64,000 bases of DNA from Citrobacter werkmanii NBRC 105721 (GCA_000759755.1 BBMW01000011.1:372001-436000); one strand, 5' to 3'. Numbered from the stretch's first letter, positions 1-10,089 are shown. Notes: generated by a model from the letters alone, not told the origin. Made by a program: numbers and translations.

Positions 1-438
1 CTTATCGCCGTTCTCAAACGCAATGTTGTACACCTGTCCGTCGCGACGCACGTTCACTTCCACACGCTTAGACAGAGCATTGACCACGGAGATACCCACC
101 CCATGCAGACCACCAGAGAACTGATAGTTCTTATTGGAGAACTTACCACCCGCATGTAAACGGCAGAGGATCAACTCAACCGCCGGAACACCTTCTTCAG
201 GGTGAATGTCTACTGGCATGCCGCGGCCATCATCAATGACTTCCAGAGATTGGTCAGCATGTAAGATCACGTCCACACGTTTTGCGTGGCCCGCCAGTGC
301 TTCATCCACACTGTTATCAATCACTTCCTGCCCAAGGTGGTTCGGACGGGTTGTATCGGTGTACATCCCCGGGCGACGGCGTACCGGCTCAAGCCCAGTG
401 AGTACCTCAATGGCATCAGCGTTATAAGTTTGCGTCAT
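1..438 (-). CDS. parE: DNA topoisomerase IV subunit B (partial, N-terminal part)
   Basis: The first 146 codons of ParE run off the left edge of the window. ParE is the ATPase subunit of topoisomerase IV, which decatenates daughter chromosomes together with ParC. The protein starts MTQTYNADAIEVL and shows the GHKL ATPase landmarks: an EVIDNSVDEAL helix that holds the Mg-binding Asn, the DDGRGMPVD motif, and the GLHGVG lid motif near the cut edge. It is the last gene of the minus-strand train nudF-yqiB-cpdA-yqiA-parE, 28 bp after yqiA, so co-transcription is likely. Nothing looks abnormal; only the window boundary truncates it. Confidence 0.97.
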   Translation of the reverse strand, partial: MTQTYNADAIEVLTGLEPVRRRPGMYTDTTRPNHLGQEVIDNSVDEALAGHAKRVDVILHADQSLEVIDDGRGMPVDIHPEEGVPAVELILCRLHAGGKFSNKNYQFSGGLHGVGISVVNALSKRVEVNVRRDGQVYNIAFENGDK

Positions 439-466
439 GGTTTAAATAAGCAATTCGAATTGATCG

Positions 467-1048
467 TCAGAAACTGTGCAGTCCAAGAAAATCGACAATC
501 TGGTTGAAATAATCTTCGAAGCCCGTGAATGCGTGGTTTCCGCCCTCAGTAACTGTCTGGCGGCAGGAGGCGTAATACGCCACCGCCTGGCGGTAGTCCA
601 ACACTTCATCGCCCGTTTGTTGGAGCAGCCAGATTAAATCCGGCGCTTCCAGCGGGTCAATCTGCATGACTTTAAGATCGTAAATATGGCGTGACTCTAG
701 CACATATTGCTGCCCCGTGTAGGGGTTCTCGTTTTGACCGAGATAGTCGACCAGCAGTTCATAAGGCCGGACCGCCGGATTCACCACCACCGCTGGCAGC
801 ATAAAACATTGTGACAGCCAGGTGGCGTAATAGCCGCCCAACGAGGAACCGACAATCCCCAGCGACTCGCCGCCATGCTCAAGAACGATCGATTCCAGCA
901 TCTCTGCGGCCTGAGCAGGATACGGCGGCAACTGCGGTACGATCATCTCAACGTGCGGATGGTGCTCCGCCAGCCAGCTTTTCAGCAAACATGCCTTCGC
1001 TGAACGAGGAGAACTGTTAAATCCGTGGAGATAGAGAAGTGTAGACAT
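467..1048 (-). CDS. yqiA: YqiA family esterase
   Basis: A 193-residue alpha/beta hydrolase of the YqiA family. The N-terminal LYLHGFNSS segment is the usual oxyanion-hole region, the nucleophile elbow reads GSSLGGYYA, an Asp lies in the TGDEVLDY region, and the catalytic His fits GGNHAF near the C-terminus. E. coli YqiA has esterase activity on short acyl and CoA-type substrates, but its physiological substrate is not established. The start codon overlaps the cpdA stop codon (TGATG), which suggests translational coupling within the nudF-to-parE train. Confidence 0.95.
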   Translation of the reverse strand: MSTLLYLHGFNSSPRSAKACLLKSWLAEHHPHVEMIVPQLPPYPAQAAEMLESIVLEHGGESLGIVGSSLGGYYATWLSQCFMLPAVVVNPAVRPYELLVDYLGQNENPYTGQQYVLESRHIYDLKVMQIDPLEAPDLIWLLQQTGDEVLDYRQAVAYYASCRQTVTEGGNHAFTGFEDYFNQIVDFLGLHSF

Positions 1049-1875
1049 CAGTAGCCTTCTGAAGCGGTATCAGGGTGGAACCGATTACCCTGCAGACGAC
1101 ACACCTGAGTCTGCAACGTACCGTCAGCAAATAGCTCCAGCGTACGCCAGCCGGGGCTGATGGTATCTAACGTGAAATTAGAACAATGCGGCTTAAACTG
1201 CACGCAGGTCGACGGCGTCGCCAACAGGCGGCGACCGTTCCAGTCCAGATCCAGTTCCTGATGAATATGCCCGCAGAGCAGATACTTCGCGCGCGGGTAG
1301 TTCACCAGCACGTTGTCCAGCTCGGCGGCATTGCGCAGACTGTGCTGATCGAGCCAGCTGCAGCCCGCAGGCATAGGATGATGATGCAGAAGCAGCAAGG
1401 TATTGCGTTCAGGCGCATCGGCAAGTTTACGCTCCAGCCATTCGAGCTGAAATTCGCTTAACTCGCCGTGGGGAACGCCAAATACCTGACTGTCCAGCAA
1501 CAAGATTTGCCACTGTTCGCCAATGAAGACGCGCTTAGCCGGGGAAATGCCAGCTTCCTGCAGCGAGCTGTACATTGCAGGCTGAAAATCATGATTACCC
1601 GGGAGCCAAACGCAGGGCGCACGAAAACTTGCGATGCCCTCAGCAAAATGCTGATAAGCCGCAGCGGATTGATCCTGCGCCAAATCGCCAGTCGCGACGA
1701 TCAGATCGTACTCTGGCGACTCAGCATGTATTGCATCCAGTACGGATTGATAGCTGTCCCAGGTGTTCACACCCAGCAGCGTTTCATGCTTTTCGGCAAA
1801 CAGGTGAGTGTCTGTAATTTGTAAGATCCTGACTCTGGCCTCACCAGCCAAAGGAAGGGTTAACAGGCTTTCCAA
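1048..1875 (-). CDS. cpdA: 3',5'-cyclic-AMP phosphodiesterase
   Basis: A 275-residue calcineurin-type metallophosphoesterase that hydrolyses cAMP to AMP and so tunes CRP signalling. The metal-binding motifs are in order: ITDTHLF (D-x-H), VATGDLAQD (GD), PGNHDF (GNHD), LLLHHHP, and CGHIHQE (GHxH). Length and motifs match E. coli CpdA. It follows yqiB by about 24 bp and overlaps yqiA by one base, in the middle of a five-gene train ending in parE. Confidence 0.96.
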   Translation of the reverse strand: MESLLTLPLAGEARVRILQITDTHLFAEKHETLLGVNTWDSYQSVLDAIHAESPEYDLIVATGDLAQDQSAAAYQHFAEGIASFRAPCVWLPGNHDFQPAMYSSLQEAGISPAKRVFIGEQWQILLLDSQVFGVPHGELSEFQLEWLERKLADAPERNTLLLLHHHPMPAGCSWLDQHSLRNAAELDNVLVNYPRAKYLLCGHIHQELDLDWNGRRLLATPSTCVQFKPHCSNFTLDTISPGWRTLELFADGTLQTQVCRLQGNRFHPDTASEGY

Positions 1876-1899
1876 ATGGTGTCCTTAGGTTTCACGACG

Positions 1900-2322
1900 C
1901 TAATAAACCGGAATCGCCATCGCTCCATGTGCTAAACAGTACCGTAACCAGTCGGCCAGAAACTGGTTAATTTGATGCTTTTCGTCGCGTTGATGCAACT
2001 TTTTATTTGGATAATCATACCGCGCTTTGAAGCGAAAGATCTGCTGACTTGAACACACTTCAGCGACCCTCGCATCATGATACAGACGCACGGTTAACGA
2101 CGGCAGGCTCCAGTAAGTCACAGCCGGTGCCGTTTGTTCGATCGCGACAAGCGTAGTGTATCGGGTCGATTCAACGATCGTTAACCGATATTGTGCGTTT
2201 GCTACCTGATAGCTCACTGTTTCACCGGCTGCGTCATTACGCGGCAACAGGCGGCGCAATTGCGAATAATTGGTTTCGCACAGGCGCATCATTTCAGGGA
2301 AGTCAGGTGTGTAACGCTTCAT
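1900..2322 (-). CDS. yqiB: YqiB, DUF1249 family protein
   Basis: A 140-residue cytoplasmic protein of the DUF1249 (YqiB) family with no known function. I chose the ATG at 2322 (MKRYTPDF) over an upstream in-frame start because this ATG overlaps the nudF stop codon as ATGA, a typical coupled junction, and because the length then equals that of E. coli YqiB. No signal peptide, membrane segment or catalytic motif is evident. It is conserved between nudF and cpdA in enterics, which hints at a nucleotide-related housekeeping role, but that is only inference from context. Confidence 0.9.
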   Translation of the reverse strand: MKRYTPDFPEMMRLCETNYSQLRRLLPRNDAAGETVSYQVANAQYRLTIVESTRYTTLVAIEQTAPAVTYWSLPSLTVRLYHDARVAEVCSSQQIFRFKARYDYPNKKLHQRDEKHQINQFLADWLRYCLAHGAMAIPVY

Positions 2323-2951
2323 TTTTTCCACTCAGTTTTTAACTCTTGATGGTGCAGCTGTAACCATTGCAAGGCGATGACAGAAGCCGCGTTGTCGATT
2401 ATCCCCTCTTCTACCCATTGATAAGCCTGTTCCCGGCTCACCACATGAACACGAATATCTTCGTTTTCATCAGCCAGACCATGAATTCCGCTCGCGGTCG
2501 TGGCGTCCACTTCACCCACCATAATCGATGAACGTTCGCTGGTGCCTCCCGGGCTTGCCAGATAACTTAGCACCGGTTTTACGCGTTTAACGTTAAGCCC
2601 AGCTTCTTCCATGGCTTCACGGCGCGCGACATCTTCCACACTCTCGCCTTCTTCGATCATCCCGGCCACCATTTCCAGTAGCCATGGGCTGGCGCTGGTA
2701 TCAAACGCCGCGATGCGGATCTGCTCGACCAGCACAACTTCGTCCCGCTCAGGGTCAAAGGGTAGCAAGACTGCCGCGTGTCCGCGCTCAAAAATTTCGC
2801 GCTTTACCTCACCGCTCATCCCGCCGTTAAACAGGCGATGGCGGAATCGATAAAGATCCAGTGAAAAAAATCCGCGGTATAGCGTTTCTCGTGCAATAAT
2901 TTCTACATCATTTTTAGTGAAAGTCATTGGCAAGTTGTCTGGTTTACGCAT
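2319..2951 (-). CDS. nudF: ADP-ribose pyrophosphatase (Nudix hydrolase)
   Basis: A 210-residue Nudix hydrolase that splits ADP-ribose into AMP and ribose 5-phosphate. The Nudix box (G-x5-E-x7-R-E-x2-E-E-x-G) is intact, starting at [16 protein letters not shown] and continuing with AMEEAG around residues 97-119. Upstream [11 protein letters not shown] and downstream SPGGTSERS segments are typical of the ADPRase subgroup. It is the first gene of the minus-strand train and diverges from tolC, with which it shares an approximately 200-bp promoter region. Confidence 0.96.
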   Translation of the reverse strand: MRKPDNLPMTFTKNDVEIIARETLYRGFFSLDLYRFRHRLFNGGMSGEVKREIFERGHAAVLLPFDPERDEVVLVEQIRIAAFDTSASPWLLEMVAGMIEEGESVEDVARREAMEEAGLNVKRVKPVLSYLASPGGTSERSSIMVGEVDATTASGIHGLADENEDIRVHVVSREQAYQWVEEGIIDNAASVIALQWLQLHHQELKTEWKK

Positions 2952-3051
2952 TGTGCTGTCCTGAAACCAATAGTGTTTAAAATGTGAATTTCAAGGTCGT
3001 TTGACTGATGTTTCAACGCCCTTGTGTTAAATTGATGCAAATTAACGCCGT

Positions 3052-3071
3052 ATGGCACGTAACGCCAACTT
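3052..3071. promoter_or_regulatory. Candidate marbox upstream of tolC
   Basis: The stretch ATGGCACGTAACGCCAACTT about 90 bp before the tolC start resembles the MarA/SoxS/Rob binding site known from the E. coli tolC promoter region (GCAC core followed by a spaced AT-rich half). It implies control by antibiotic and superoxide stress. The match is by eye. Confidence 0.6.
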
Positions 3072-3156
3072 TTTGCAGTGGCGGATTCTGCTAGAATCAG
3101 CAAATATTTTTACAATTTGATCAGCGCTAAATACTGCTTCACAACAAGGAATGCAA

Positions 3157-4632
3157 ATGAAGAAATTGCTCCCCATCCTTATCGGCCTGAGCCTGTCGGG
3201 GTTCAGTACTCTGAGCCAGGCAGAAAACCTGATGCAGGTTTATCAGCAAGCACGCCTGAGCAACCCGGAATTGCGTAAATCCGCCGCCGATCGCGATGCT
3301 GCATTCGAAAAAATTAACGAAGCGCGTAGCCCATTACTGCCGCAACTGGGATTAGGTGCCGATTACACCTACAGCAATGGCTACCGTGATGCAAATGGCG
3401 TCAACTCCAACGCCACCAGCGCATCTCTGCAGTTAACTCAGTCCATTTTTGATATGTCAAAATGGCGTGCCCTGACGCTGCAAGAAAAATCAGCGGGCAT
3501 CCAGGACGTGACCTATCAGACCGATCAGCAAACGCTGATCCTGAATACCGCCACCGCCTATTTTAACGTACTGAACGCGATTGACGTGCTGTCTTACACC
3601 CAGGCACAGAAAGATGCGGTTTACCGTCAGTTAGATCAGACCACTCAGCGTTTTAACGTTGGCCTGGTTGCCATCACTGACGTACAGAACGCCCGTTCAC
3701 AATACGATACCGTGCTGGCGAACGAAGTTACCGCGCGCAACAATCTGGATAACGCGGTGGAACAGCTGCGCCAGGTGACCGGTAACTACTACCCGGAACT
3801 GGCTTCGCTGAACGTTGACGGCTTCAAAACCAACAAACCGCAGGCGGTGAACGCACTGCTGAAAGAAGCAGAAAACCGCAACCTGACCTTATTGCAGGCA
3901 CGTTTAAGCCAGGATCTGGCGCGTGAACAGATCCGCCTGGCACAGGACGGTCATTTACCAACTCTGGACCTGACCGCATCTACTGGCGTATCTGACACCT
4001 CTTACAACGGTTCCAAAACTAACAATAACGCCCAGTATGACGACAGCAACATGGGCCAGAACAAAATCGGTCTGACCTTCTCGCTGCCTATCTACCAGGG
4101 TGGAATGGTTAACTCGCAGGTGAAACAAGCGCAGTACAACTTTGTTGGCGCGAGTGAACAACTGGAAAGCGCACACCGCAGCGTGGTGCAGACCGTTCGT
4201 TCTTCGTTTAACAACATTAATGCGTCCATCAGTAGCATCAACGCGTACAAACAAGCGGTTGTTTCTGCGCAAAGTTCTTTGGATGCGATGGAAGCCGGTT
4301 ATTCCGTTGGTACACGTACCATCGTGGATGTATTGGATGCCACTACCACGCTGTATAATGCCAAGCAACAGCTGGCTAATGCGCGTTATACCTATCTTAT
4401 CAATCAGTTAAACGTCAAATCCGCGCTCGGTACGCTGAACGAGCAGGATCTGGTGGCCCTGAACAATACGCTGGGTAAACCGGTATCCACTACCCCGGAT
4501 ACGATCGCCCCGCAAAACGCGCAGCAAGACGCCGCAGCGGATGGTTATACGTCCAACAGCACGACGCCAGCGGCGCAGCCGACAGCTGCACGTACAACCA
4601 GCAGCAACGGCACCAACCCGTTCCGTAATTGA
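3157..4632 (+). CDS. tolC: Outer membrane efflux channel TolC
   Basis: A 491-residue TolC, the trimeric outer-membrane exit duct for AcrAB-type efflux pumps and type I secretion. A 22-residue signal peptide (MKKLLPILIGLSLSGFSTLSQA) shows cleavage before ENLMQVYQ. The two tandem repeats that form the barrel and alpha-helical tunnel are visible as internally related halves (QSIFDMSKW versus LPIYQGGMV). An ATG six bases further up would sit directly against the AAGGA at 3146-3150; the ATG at 3157 has the right spacing. The C-terminal tail after about residue 445 is low in complexity and variable among enterics. A GC-rich hairpin follows the stop codon and ygiB-ygiC lie downstream. Confidence 0.98.
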   Translation: MKKLLPILIGLSLSGFSTLSQAENLMQVYQQARLSNPELRKSAADRDAAFEKINEARSPLLPQLGLGADYTYSNGYRDANGVNSNATSASLQLTQSIFDMSKWRALTLQEKSAGIQDVTYQTDQQTLILNTATAYFNVLNAIDVLSYTQAQKDAVYRQLDQTTQRFNVGLVAITDVQNARSQYDTVLANEVTARNNLDNAVEQLRQVTGNYYPELASLNVDGFKTNKPQAVNALLKEAENRNLTLLQARLSQDLAREQIRLAQDGHLPTLDLTASTGVSDTSYNGSKTNNNAQYDDSNMGQNKIGLTFSLPIYQGGMVNSQVKQAQYNFVGASEQLESAHRSVVQTVRSSFNNINASISSINAYKQAVVSAQSSLDAMEAGYSVGTRTIVDVLDATTTLYNAKQQLANARYTYLINQLNVKSALGTLNEQDLVALNNTLGKPVSTTPDTIAPQNAQQDAAADGYTSNSTTPAAQPTAARTTSSNGTNPFRN

Positions 4633-4639
4633 TGCTGAT

Positions 4640-4659
4640 GACGGGGCTTCGGCCCCGTC
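4640..4659 (+). terminator. Hairpin after tolC
   Basis: A perfect GC-rich stem-loop (GACGGGG-cttc-gg-CCCCGTC) begins 7 bp after the tolC stop codon. No long T run follows, so it may stabilise the tolC mRNA 3' end or attenuate rather than end transcription before ygiB. Confidence 0.55.
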
Positions 4660-4780
4660 TGAACGTAAGACAACGTAAAGATCCGCCCCTTCCTACGCAT
4701 TCTCGCCTCTTCCCGCTTCAATTTCGACCAGTCATCCTCTATTCTGAGCAGTATTTACCACTGGGTCCTGGAAGACATAA

Positions 4781-5458
4781 ATGAAACGGACAAAATCGAT
4801 ACATCACGCCTCGTTCCGCAAAAGCTGGAGCGCACGCCACCTGACTCCTGTCGCCCTGGCAGTTACCGCTGTGTTTATGCTCGCGGGCTGTGAAAAGAGC
4901 GACGAAACGGTTTCGCTTTATCAAAACGCGGACGACTGCTCGGCAGCGAATCCGGGTAAAAGCGCCGAATGTACTACCGCGTTCAACAATGCGCTGAAAG
5001 AAGCGGAACGCACCGCGCCAAAATATGCCACTCGCGAAGACTGTATCGCCGAATTCGGCGAAGGCCAGTGCCAACAGGCACCTGCGCAAGCGGGTATGGC
5101 GCCGACAGGCGAAGGCCAGGCTCAGGCGCAGAGCCAAAGCAGCGGCAGCTTCTGGATGCCGCTGATGGCAGGCTACATGATGGGCCGACTGATGGGCGGC
5201 GGTATGGGCGCGCAGCAGCCGCTGTTCAGCTCGAAAAATCCGGCCAGCCCTGCCTACGGCAAATACACTGATGCCAGCGGTAAAAACTACGGTGCAGCGA
5301 CGCCGGGTCGTACCATGACCGTGCCGAAAACCGCCATGGCGCCGAAACCAGCCACCACCACTACCGTCACCCGCGGCGGATTTGGCGAATCTGTGGCTAA
5401 ACAGAGCACTATGCAGCGTAGCGCCAGCGGTACCACCACACGTTCAATGGGCGGCTGA
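4781..5458 (+). CDS. ygiB: YgiB, DUF1190 family membrane-associated protein
   Basis: A 225-residue protein of the DUF1190 family. A basic, roughly 20-residue N-terminal stretch precedes a hydrophobic segment ending in FMLAGCEK, which resembles a lipobox with Cys near residue 33, although the leader is long for a lipoprotein. The rest is rich in Gly, Ala, Gln and Thr, with a short hydrophobic patch at [19 protein letters not shown]. It is co-directional with tolC and overlaps the start region of ygiC, forming the conserved tolC-ygiB-ygiC group; loss of ygiB and ygiC has been linked to efflux phenotypes in E. coli. Its molecular role is unknown. Confidence 0.88.
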   Translation: MKRTKSIHHASFRKSWSARHLTPVALAVTAVFMLAGCEKSDETVSLYQNADDCSAANPGKSAECTTAFNNALKEAERTAPKYATREDCIAEFGEGQCQQAPAQAGMAPTGEGQAQAQSQSSGSFWMPLMAGYMMGRLMGGGMGAQQPLFSSKNPASPAYGKYTDASGKNYGAATPGRTMTVPKTAMAPKPATTTTVTRGGFGESVAKQSTMQRSASGTTTRSMGG

Positions 5459-5463
5459 TGGTC

Positions 5464-6624
5464 ATGGAAAGAGTCAGTATTGTTGAGCGCCCGGACTGGC
5501 GCGATAAGGCCACCGAATACGGTTTCAACTTTCACACTATGTACGGCGAGCCGTACTGGTGTGAAGACGCGTACTATAAGCTCACGCTTGCTCAGGTTGA
5601 AAAGCTGGAAGAGGTCACCGCAGAGCTGCATCAAATGTGCCTCAAAGTGGTGGAAAAGGTCATCGCCAGCGATGAGCTAATGACCAAGTTTCGCATTCCA
5701 AAGCATACCTGGGGCTTTGTTCGTCAGTCCTGGCAGACACAGCAGCCGTCACTTTATTCGCGTCTGGATCTGGCGTGGGACGGCACGGGTGAACCCAAAC
5801 TGCTGGAAAACAACGCCGATACGCCAACGTCACTGTACGAAGCCGCGTTTTTCCAGTGGATCTGGCTGGAAGATCAGCTCAATGCCGGCAACCTGCCGGA
5901 AGGCAGCGATCAGTTCAACAGTCTGCAGGAAAAGCTGATCGAGCGTTTCACCGAGCTGCGTGAACAGTATGGTTTTCAACTGCTGCATCTGACCTGCTGT
6001 CGTGATACGGTCGAAGATCGCGGAACGATCCAGTACCTGCAGGATTGCGCTGCCGAGGCTGAGATCGCCACTGAATTCCTTTATATCGAAGATATTGGCC
6101 TTGGTGAAAAAGGTCAGTTCACGGATATGCAGGATCAGGTTATTGCTAACCTGTTCAAGCTTTATCCGTGGGAATTCATGCTGCGTGAAATGTTCTCCAC
6201 TAAGCTTGAAGACGCGGGCGTTCGCTGGCTGGAACCGGCCTGGAAGAGCATTATCTCCAACAAGGCGCTACTCCCGCTGTTGTGGGAAATGTTCCCCAAC
6301 CATCCGAACCTGTTGCCTGCTTATTTCGCCGAAGACGACTATCCGCAGATGGATAAATTCGTCGTTAAGCCAATCTTCTCGCGTGAAGGCGCTAACGTCT
6401 CCATCATTGAGAACGGGAAAACGATCGAAGCCGTGGAAGGGCCGTATGGCGAAGAAGGTATGATCGTCCAGCAGTTCCATCAGCTCCCGAAATTTGGCGA
6501 CAGCTATATGCTGATCGGCAGCTGGCTGATTAACGATCAACCTGCTGGCATCGGCATTCGTGAAGACAGAGCATTGATCACGCAGGATCTCTCGCGCTTC
6601 TATCCGCATATTTTTGTCGAATAA
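5464..6624 (+). CDS. ygiC: Glutathionylspermidine synthase-like ATP-grasp protein YgiC
   Basis: A 386-residue ATP-grasp ligase homologous to the C-terminal synthetase domain of glutathionylspermidine synthase. The segments [28 protein letters not shown] and [14 protein letters not shown] are characteristic parts of the ATP-grasp active site. The amide bond it forms in vivo is not established. An in-frame ATG at 5458 overlaps the ygiB stop codon (TGATG); I prefer the second ATG at 5464 because it gives the E. coli length, but the first is possible. Tight linkage to ygiB suggests joint function. Confidence 0.92.
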   Translation: MERVSIVERPDWRDKATEYGFNFHTMYGEPYWCEDAYYKLTLAQVEKLEEVTAELHQMCLKVVEKVIASDELMTKFRIPKHTWGFVRQSWQTQQPSLYSRLDLAWDGTGEPKLLENNADTPTSLYEAAFFQWIWLEDQLNAGNLPEGSDQFNSLQEKLIERFTELREQYGFQLLHLTCCRDTVEDRGTIQYLQDCAAEAEIATEFLYIEDIGLGEKGQFTDMQDQVIANLFKLYPWEFMLREMFSTKLEDAGVRWLEPAWKSIISNKALLPLLWEMFPNHPNLLPAYFAEDDYPQMDKFVVKPIFSREGANVSIIENGKTIEAVEGPYGEEGMIVQQFHQLPKFGDSYMLIGSWLINDQPAGIGIREDRALITQDLSRFYPHIFVE

Positions 6625-6630
6625 TCGTTG

Positions 6631-6660
6631 TGCCGGGTGAGGCGAAGCTGCCACCCGGCA
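6631..6660. repeat. REP-like palindrome between ygiC and ygiD
   Basis: The sequence TGCCGGGTGAGGCG...CCACCCGGCA forms a GC-rich imperfect hairpin in the gap between the converging ygiC and ygiD, matching the repetitive extragenic palindrome style seen elsewhere in this window. It could serve as a shared transcript end. Confidence 0.6.
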
Positions 6661-6664
6661 TTTC

Positions 6665-7453
6665 TCATCCAACTTGTACAGATAACATACTTAAACTTCC
6701 CATCTCAATCCCGTCGACAGGAATAGTCACCGGCTCTTTGCCATCCCATGCGCCCAATACATACAGCAGCGGCAGATAGTGATCCGGCGTCGGGTTCGAT
6801 AAAGATCCACCTTCATGATCGAGGTAGTTGACCAGAGGGTGCTGTTCAACCGGTCCCTGCCATGTCAGGTTGGCCTTCACATAATCGTTGAATGAGAAAG
6901 CCCAAGGGTATGGCGTGTTCTCACCGTGCCAACGCGCAGTACGCAGATTGTGTACCACATTGCCGCTGGCCACCAACATAATGCCTTCATCACGCAACGC
7001 CGCCAGCTTACGGCCCATCTCAAAATGCCAGGCCGCGGGTTTGGTGCTGTCGATGCTCAACTGCACCATCGGAATATCCGCATTCGGATACATCTTGATT
7101 AGCACGCCCCAGGAGCCATGGTCGAATCCCCACGCTTCTCTATCTAACGTGACGGGCAAAGGGGAAAGCAAATCCACCAGATGCTGCGCCAGCTCAGGTG
7201 AACCGGGGGCCGGGTAATGGGTGTCATATAATGCTTGCGGAAAACCGCCAAAATCATGGATTGTTTTTGGCGCTTCCATCGCCGTCACGCCTGTTCCACG
7301 GGTAAACCAATGCGCCGACACCACCACAATGGCTTTCGGACGCGGCAACGTTTCCCCCAGTTGCTGCCAGGCACGGGTATAAACGTTATCTTCCAGAACA
7401 TTCATCGGGCTACCGTGGCCCAAAAACAATGCTGGCATACGAGTTGAAGACAT
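6665..7453 (-). CDS. ygiD: 4,5-DOPA-extradiol-type dioxygenase YgiD
   Basis: A 262-residue member of the LigB-type extradiol ring-cleavage dioxygenase family. E. coli YgiD opens L-DOPA to betalamic-acid type products in vitro. Conserved motifs are LFLGHGSPMN (first metal His), VVSAHWFT, GFDHGSWG and SGNVVHNLR. The start is the ATG with AAGGAT six bases upstream; a longer open frame extends to 7495 but has no better ribosome site. It diverges from zupT and converges with ygiC. Confidence 0.92.
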   Translation of the reverse strand: MSSTRMPALFLGHGSPMNVLEDNVYTRAWQQLGETLPRPKAIVVVSAHWFTRGTGVTAMEAPKTIHDFGGFPQALYDTHYPAPGSPELAQHLVDLLSPLPVTLDREAWGFDHGSWGVLIKMYPNADIPMVQLSIDSTKPAAWHFEMGRKLAALRDEGIMLVASGNVVHNLRTARWHGENTPYPWAFSFNDYVKANLTWQGPVEQHPLVNYLDHEGGSLSNPTPDHYLPLLYVLGAWDGKEPVTIPVDGIEMGSLSMLSVQVG

Positions 7454-7594
7454 GATGATATCCTTACTGAGGGAGTCATTTTGATACCACCACAATACGC
7501 TTATTCGGTTGATGAAGAACTCAGATAACCATGATGAAGATCATCAGTTATTTTGACGATCCAATCCGGATAGCAGATTGATAAGGAGTTTTAT

Positions 7595-8374
7595 TTGTCG
7601 ATGTCAGTACCTTTACTTCTGACTTTACTGGCAGGCGCCGCCACGTTTATCGGCGCATTTCTCGGCGTGCTGGGGCAAAAACCCTCTAATCGCGTTCTTG
7701 CCTTTTCTTTAGGTTTCGCCGCCGGGATCATGTTACTGATTTCTCTAATGGAGATGCTACCTGCTGCGCTGGCCGCTGACGGCATGTCGCCGGTGTTGGG
7801 TTACGGGATGTTTATTGTGGGCCTGCTGGGCTACTTTGGCCTCGACCGTATACTGCCGCATGCTCACCCTCAGGATCTGGTGCAAAAAACCACGCAGCCT
7901 TTACCCGGTTCCATCCGGCGTACCGCGATTTTATTAACGCTCGGCATCAGCCTGCACAACTTCCCGGAAGGAATTGCGACATTTGTTACTGCCAGCAGCA
8001 ACCTCGAACTGGGCTTTGGTATTGCCCTTGCCGTCGCATTACACAATATTCCTGAAGGATTAGCCGTGGCGGGTCCGGTCTATGCGGCTACGGGATCTAA
8101 ACGCACCGCGATATTCTGGGCCGGGATTTCGGGCATGGCGGAAATATTGGGTGGCGTACTGGCGTGGTTAATTCTCGGTAGTCTGATTTCGCCGGTAGTA
8201 ATGGCGGCGATAATGGCGGCCGTTGCAGGTATTATGGTCGCGCTGTCCGTCGATGAATTGATGCCATTGGCAAAAGAGATCGACCCCAATAATAATCCCA
8301 GCTATGGGGTATTGTGCGGAATGTCGGTGATGGGGTTAAGTCTCGTCATTCTCCAGTCTATGGGAATCGGCTAA
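7595..8374 (+). CDS. zupT: Zinc/divalent metal transporter ZupT
   Basis: A 257-259-residue ZIP-family inner-membrane importer for Zn2+ and other divalent metals with about eight membrane helices. The ZIP metal-site signatures [11 protein letters not shown] and [12 protein letters not shown] lie in helices IV and V. A TTG at 7595 sits six bases after AAGGAG (7583-7588), whereas the ATG at 7601, the start used in E. coli, is 12 bases away; I list the TTG but either is possible. It diverges from ygiD. Confidence 0.95.
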   Translation: MSMSVPLLLTLLAGAATFIGAFLGVLGQKPSNRVLAFSLGFAAGIMLLISLMEMLPAALAADGMSPVLGYGMFIVGLLGYFGLDRILPHAHPQDLVQKTTQPLPGSIRRTAILLTLGISLHNFPEGIATFVTASSNLELGFGIALAVALHNIPEGLAVAGPVYAATGSKRTAIFWAGISGMAEILGGVLAWLILGSLISPVVMAAIMAAVAGIMVALSVDELMPLAKEIDPNNNPSYGVLCGMSVMGLSLVILQSMGIG

Positions 8375-8382
8375 TCCAGAGG

Positions 8383-8416
8383 GCGGATGCCACCCTACAA
8401 GTTTAACAGCATCCGC
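8383..8416. repeat. Inverted repeat downstream of zupT
   Basis: GCGGATGC (8383-8390) and GCATCCGC (8409-8416) form a perfect 8-bp inverted repeat just after zupT and before the converging small gene. It resembles half of a REP element and may end transcription from both sides. Confidence 0.45.
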
Positions 8417-8440
8417 TCATCCATAGCAGAACGCGAAGGA

Positions 8441-8617
8441 CTATTCCTGTCCCTTAACCGCGCCGTTATCTTCGCCAGGTCGACGAAAGAGTTTGTTACG
8501 CGCCTCAAGCAGCGCATCTCTGTCCTGGCGGAACGCACGACAATAACGCTTCATATGACAATAATAACCCACCGCAACGAGTGCAATTAATACAATCCAA
8601 TACCAGGCAATAAACAT
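8441..8617 (-). CDS. Small single-pass membrane protein, unknown function
   Basis: A 58-residue predicted membrane protein. It starts MFIAWYWIVLIALVAVGYYC, one hydrophobic helix of about 18 residues, followed by a basic and acidic cytoplasmic-looking tail (KRYCRAFRQDRDALLEARNKLF) ending in VKGQE. The ATG at 8617 has an AAGGG about seven bases upstream; an in-frame ATG further up lacks one. I do not recognise the family by name. The composition, with a positive-inside pattern after the helix, supports a real small protein. Confidence 0.6.
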   Translation of the reverse strand: MFIAWYWIVLIALVAVGYYCHMKRYCRAFRQDRDALLEARNKLFRRPGEDNGAVKGQE

Positions 8618-8978
8618 TCTTTTACCCTTAATATTTAACATCATTAAACATTTAACGTTAAAAATTTACACTAACTTATTCTGACCTACCCCTATAGTGG
8701 CATAACACAGAAACAAATATATGATTTCGATCATATAACCCAACTGTGCAGGGAATGACAAACGTGTATTAAAAATAAAACAATGTAGAAACAAGCCTGT
8801 TTCTAAATAATATTTATTATTCTGTAAATATCCTCAGCTCACTTAAGACAAAGTGATAAAATCGCTAATCCCTGATAATTCATCTCTTTCCCGGCCAATA
8901 AACAGAATTATTTAAACTCCACTTTCGGCAATGGCATTTAATTGCGGAACATTTTAAATATAAGCAGGCCTCGATAAC
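8618..8978. other. AT-rich intergenic stretch between the small membrane protein gene and ribB
   Basis: No open frame of note. The part next to the small minus-strand gene presumably carries its promoter, but I see no convincing -35/-10 pair. Confidence 0.5.
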
Positions 8979-9015
8979 AAAAAACCGAAGCCAGAAAACT
9001 GACTTCGGTTTTTTT
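8979..9015 (-). terminator. Rho-independent terminator of ribB
   Basis: AAAAAACCGAAG...CTTCGGTTTTTT forms a stable hairpin flanked by A and T runs on both sides, so it works in either direction. It lies about 30 bp after the ribB stop codon. Confidence 0.9.
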
Positions 9016-9046
9016 AATCTTCTACAGCAGGCGCGGCAACACGCTA

Positions 9047-9700
9047 TTAGCTGGCTTTACGCTCATGCGCCTGACGGTAAGCCACCAGGTCTTCGATAGT
9101 GACCACAGCCATATTATGCTTGCCGGCAAATTCGATGCACTCCGGCGCACGCGCCATGGTGCCATCATCATTGGTCAGTTCGCACAGCACACCTGCTGGT
9201 TTAAAGCCTGCCAGCGTCATCAGATCGATGGTGGCTTCAGTATGACCGCCGCGAGTCAACACACCGCCTGCCTGAGCTCGCAGCGGGAAAACGTGTCCCG
9301 GGCGGTTCAGATCGGAAGGTTTTGCGCCATCCTTAATTGCCGCACGTACCGTAGTAACACGGTCTGCAGCGGAAACGCCGGTAGTCACGCCTTCTGCGGC
9401 TTCAATGGTCACGGTAAAACCGGTACCGTAAGCACTGGTGTTATTTTCCACCATCATTGGCAGATCGAGCTGTTTGCGTCGGTCTTCAGTGATGCACAGG
9501 CAAACAATACCGCTGCCGTGACGGATGGTCAGCGCCATCTGTTCAACGGTCATGGTCTCTGCCGGGAAAACCATATCGCCTTCGTTTTCACGATCTTCGT
9601 CGTCAAGCACCATCACACCGCGTCCTTCACGCAGCGCAGAAAGCGCATGTTCAACACGTTCGAAAGGCGTACCAAAAGAGGAAAGTAGCGTCTGATTCAT
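9047..9700 (-). CDS. ribB: 3,4-dihydroxy-2-butanone-4-phosphate synthase
   Basis: A 217-residue RibB that converts ribulose 5-phosphate to 3,4-dihydroxy-2-butanone 4-phosphate plus formate in riboflavin synthesis. The metal and substrate motif [10 protein letters not shown] lies near residues 33-42, and [10 protein letters not shown] and [10 protein letters not shown] are further signatures. It is a stand-alone enzyme without a RibA domain. A long leader with an FMN riboswitch precedes it, so expression should fall when FMN is plentiful. Confidence 0.98.
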   Translation of the reverse strand: MNQTLLSSFGTPFERVEHALSALREGRGVMVLDDEDRENEGDMVFPAETMTVEQMALTIRHGSGIVCLCITEDRRKQLDLPMMVENNTSAYGTGFTVTIEAAEGVTTGVSAADRVTTVRAAIKDGAKPSDLNRPGHVFPLRAQAGGVLTRGGHTEATIDLMTLAGFKPAGVLCELTNDDGTMARAPECIEFAGKHNMAVVTIEDLVAYRQAHERKAS

Positions 9701-9807
9701 GGTAAAAAAACCTCACTAAAATTATGGTTACCAGAATCAGGGCAGTCTTAGGAGTACCGTCTAAGCGGCAAAAAAATAACGTGAGCGGGTCCATGCCCGA
9801 CTGGATC

Positions 9808-9956
9808 GTTACTCTCTCCCATCCGGACTCTAACCGTCGGCCCCGGAATTACACCGGATCTGCTGACCTTTGAGTTTGCACCCAAAGCGCTCGCGGGCTT
9901 TCAGCATTAAGCTGATTTACCGCCGGTGGGGAATTTCGCCCCGCCCTGAGAATAAG
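9808..9956 (-). promoter_or_regulatory. FMN riboswitch (RFN element) of ribB
   Basis: Read on the minus strand, the leader holds the conserved RFN blocks in order: TTCTCAGGGCGGGG, CCCCACCGGCGG, AGCCCGCGAGCG, GGTCAGCAGATCCGGTG, GGGGCCGACGG and AGTCCGGATGGGAGAGAG. Downstream, at roughly 9769-9799, GCGGG/CCCGC-type pairing is followed by TTATTTTTTT, a candidate terminator of the expression platform. FMN binding would repress ribB. Confidence 0.96.
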
Positions 9957-10089
9957 CGGGTTAACTATAACGCTATTGATTACCTTCATCAACGCCTTTA
10001 CTCGACTTAGCTTCACACAATTCTGGTTTATGCCTGCGCCCATTCGCACTACAATAAGCAGCAACACGTACCAGTTCAGGGAAACCACA

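Noticed and set aside
9065-9688. Open frame of 207 codons opposite ribB
   Set aside because: Fully antisense to ribB, with antisense-like composition (His, Thr, Phe rich) and no start signal.
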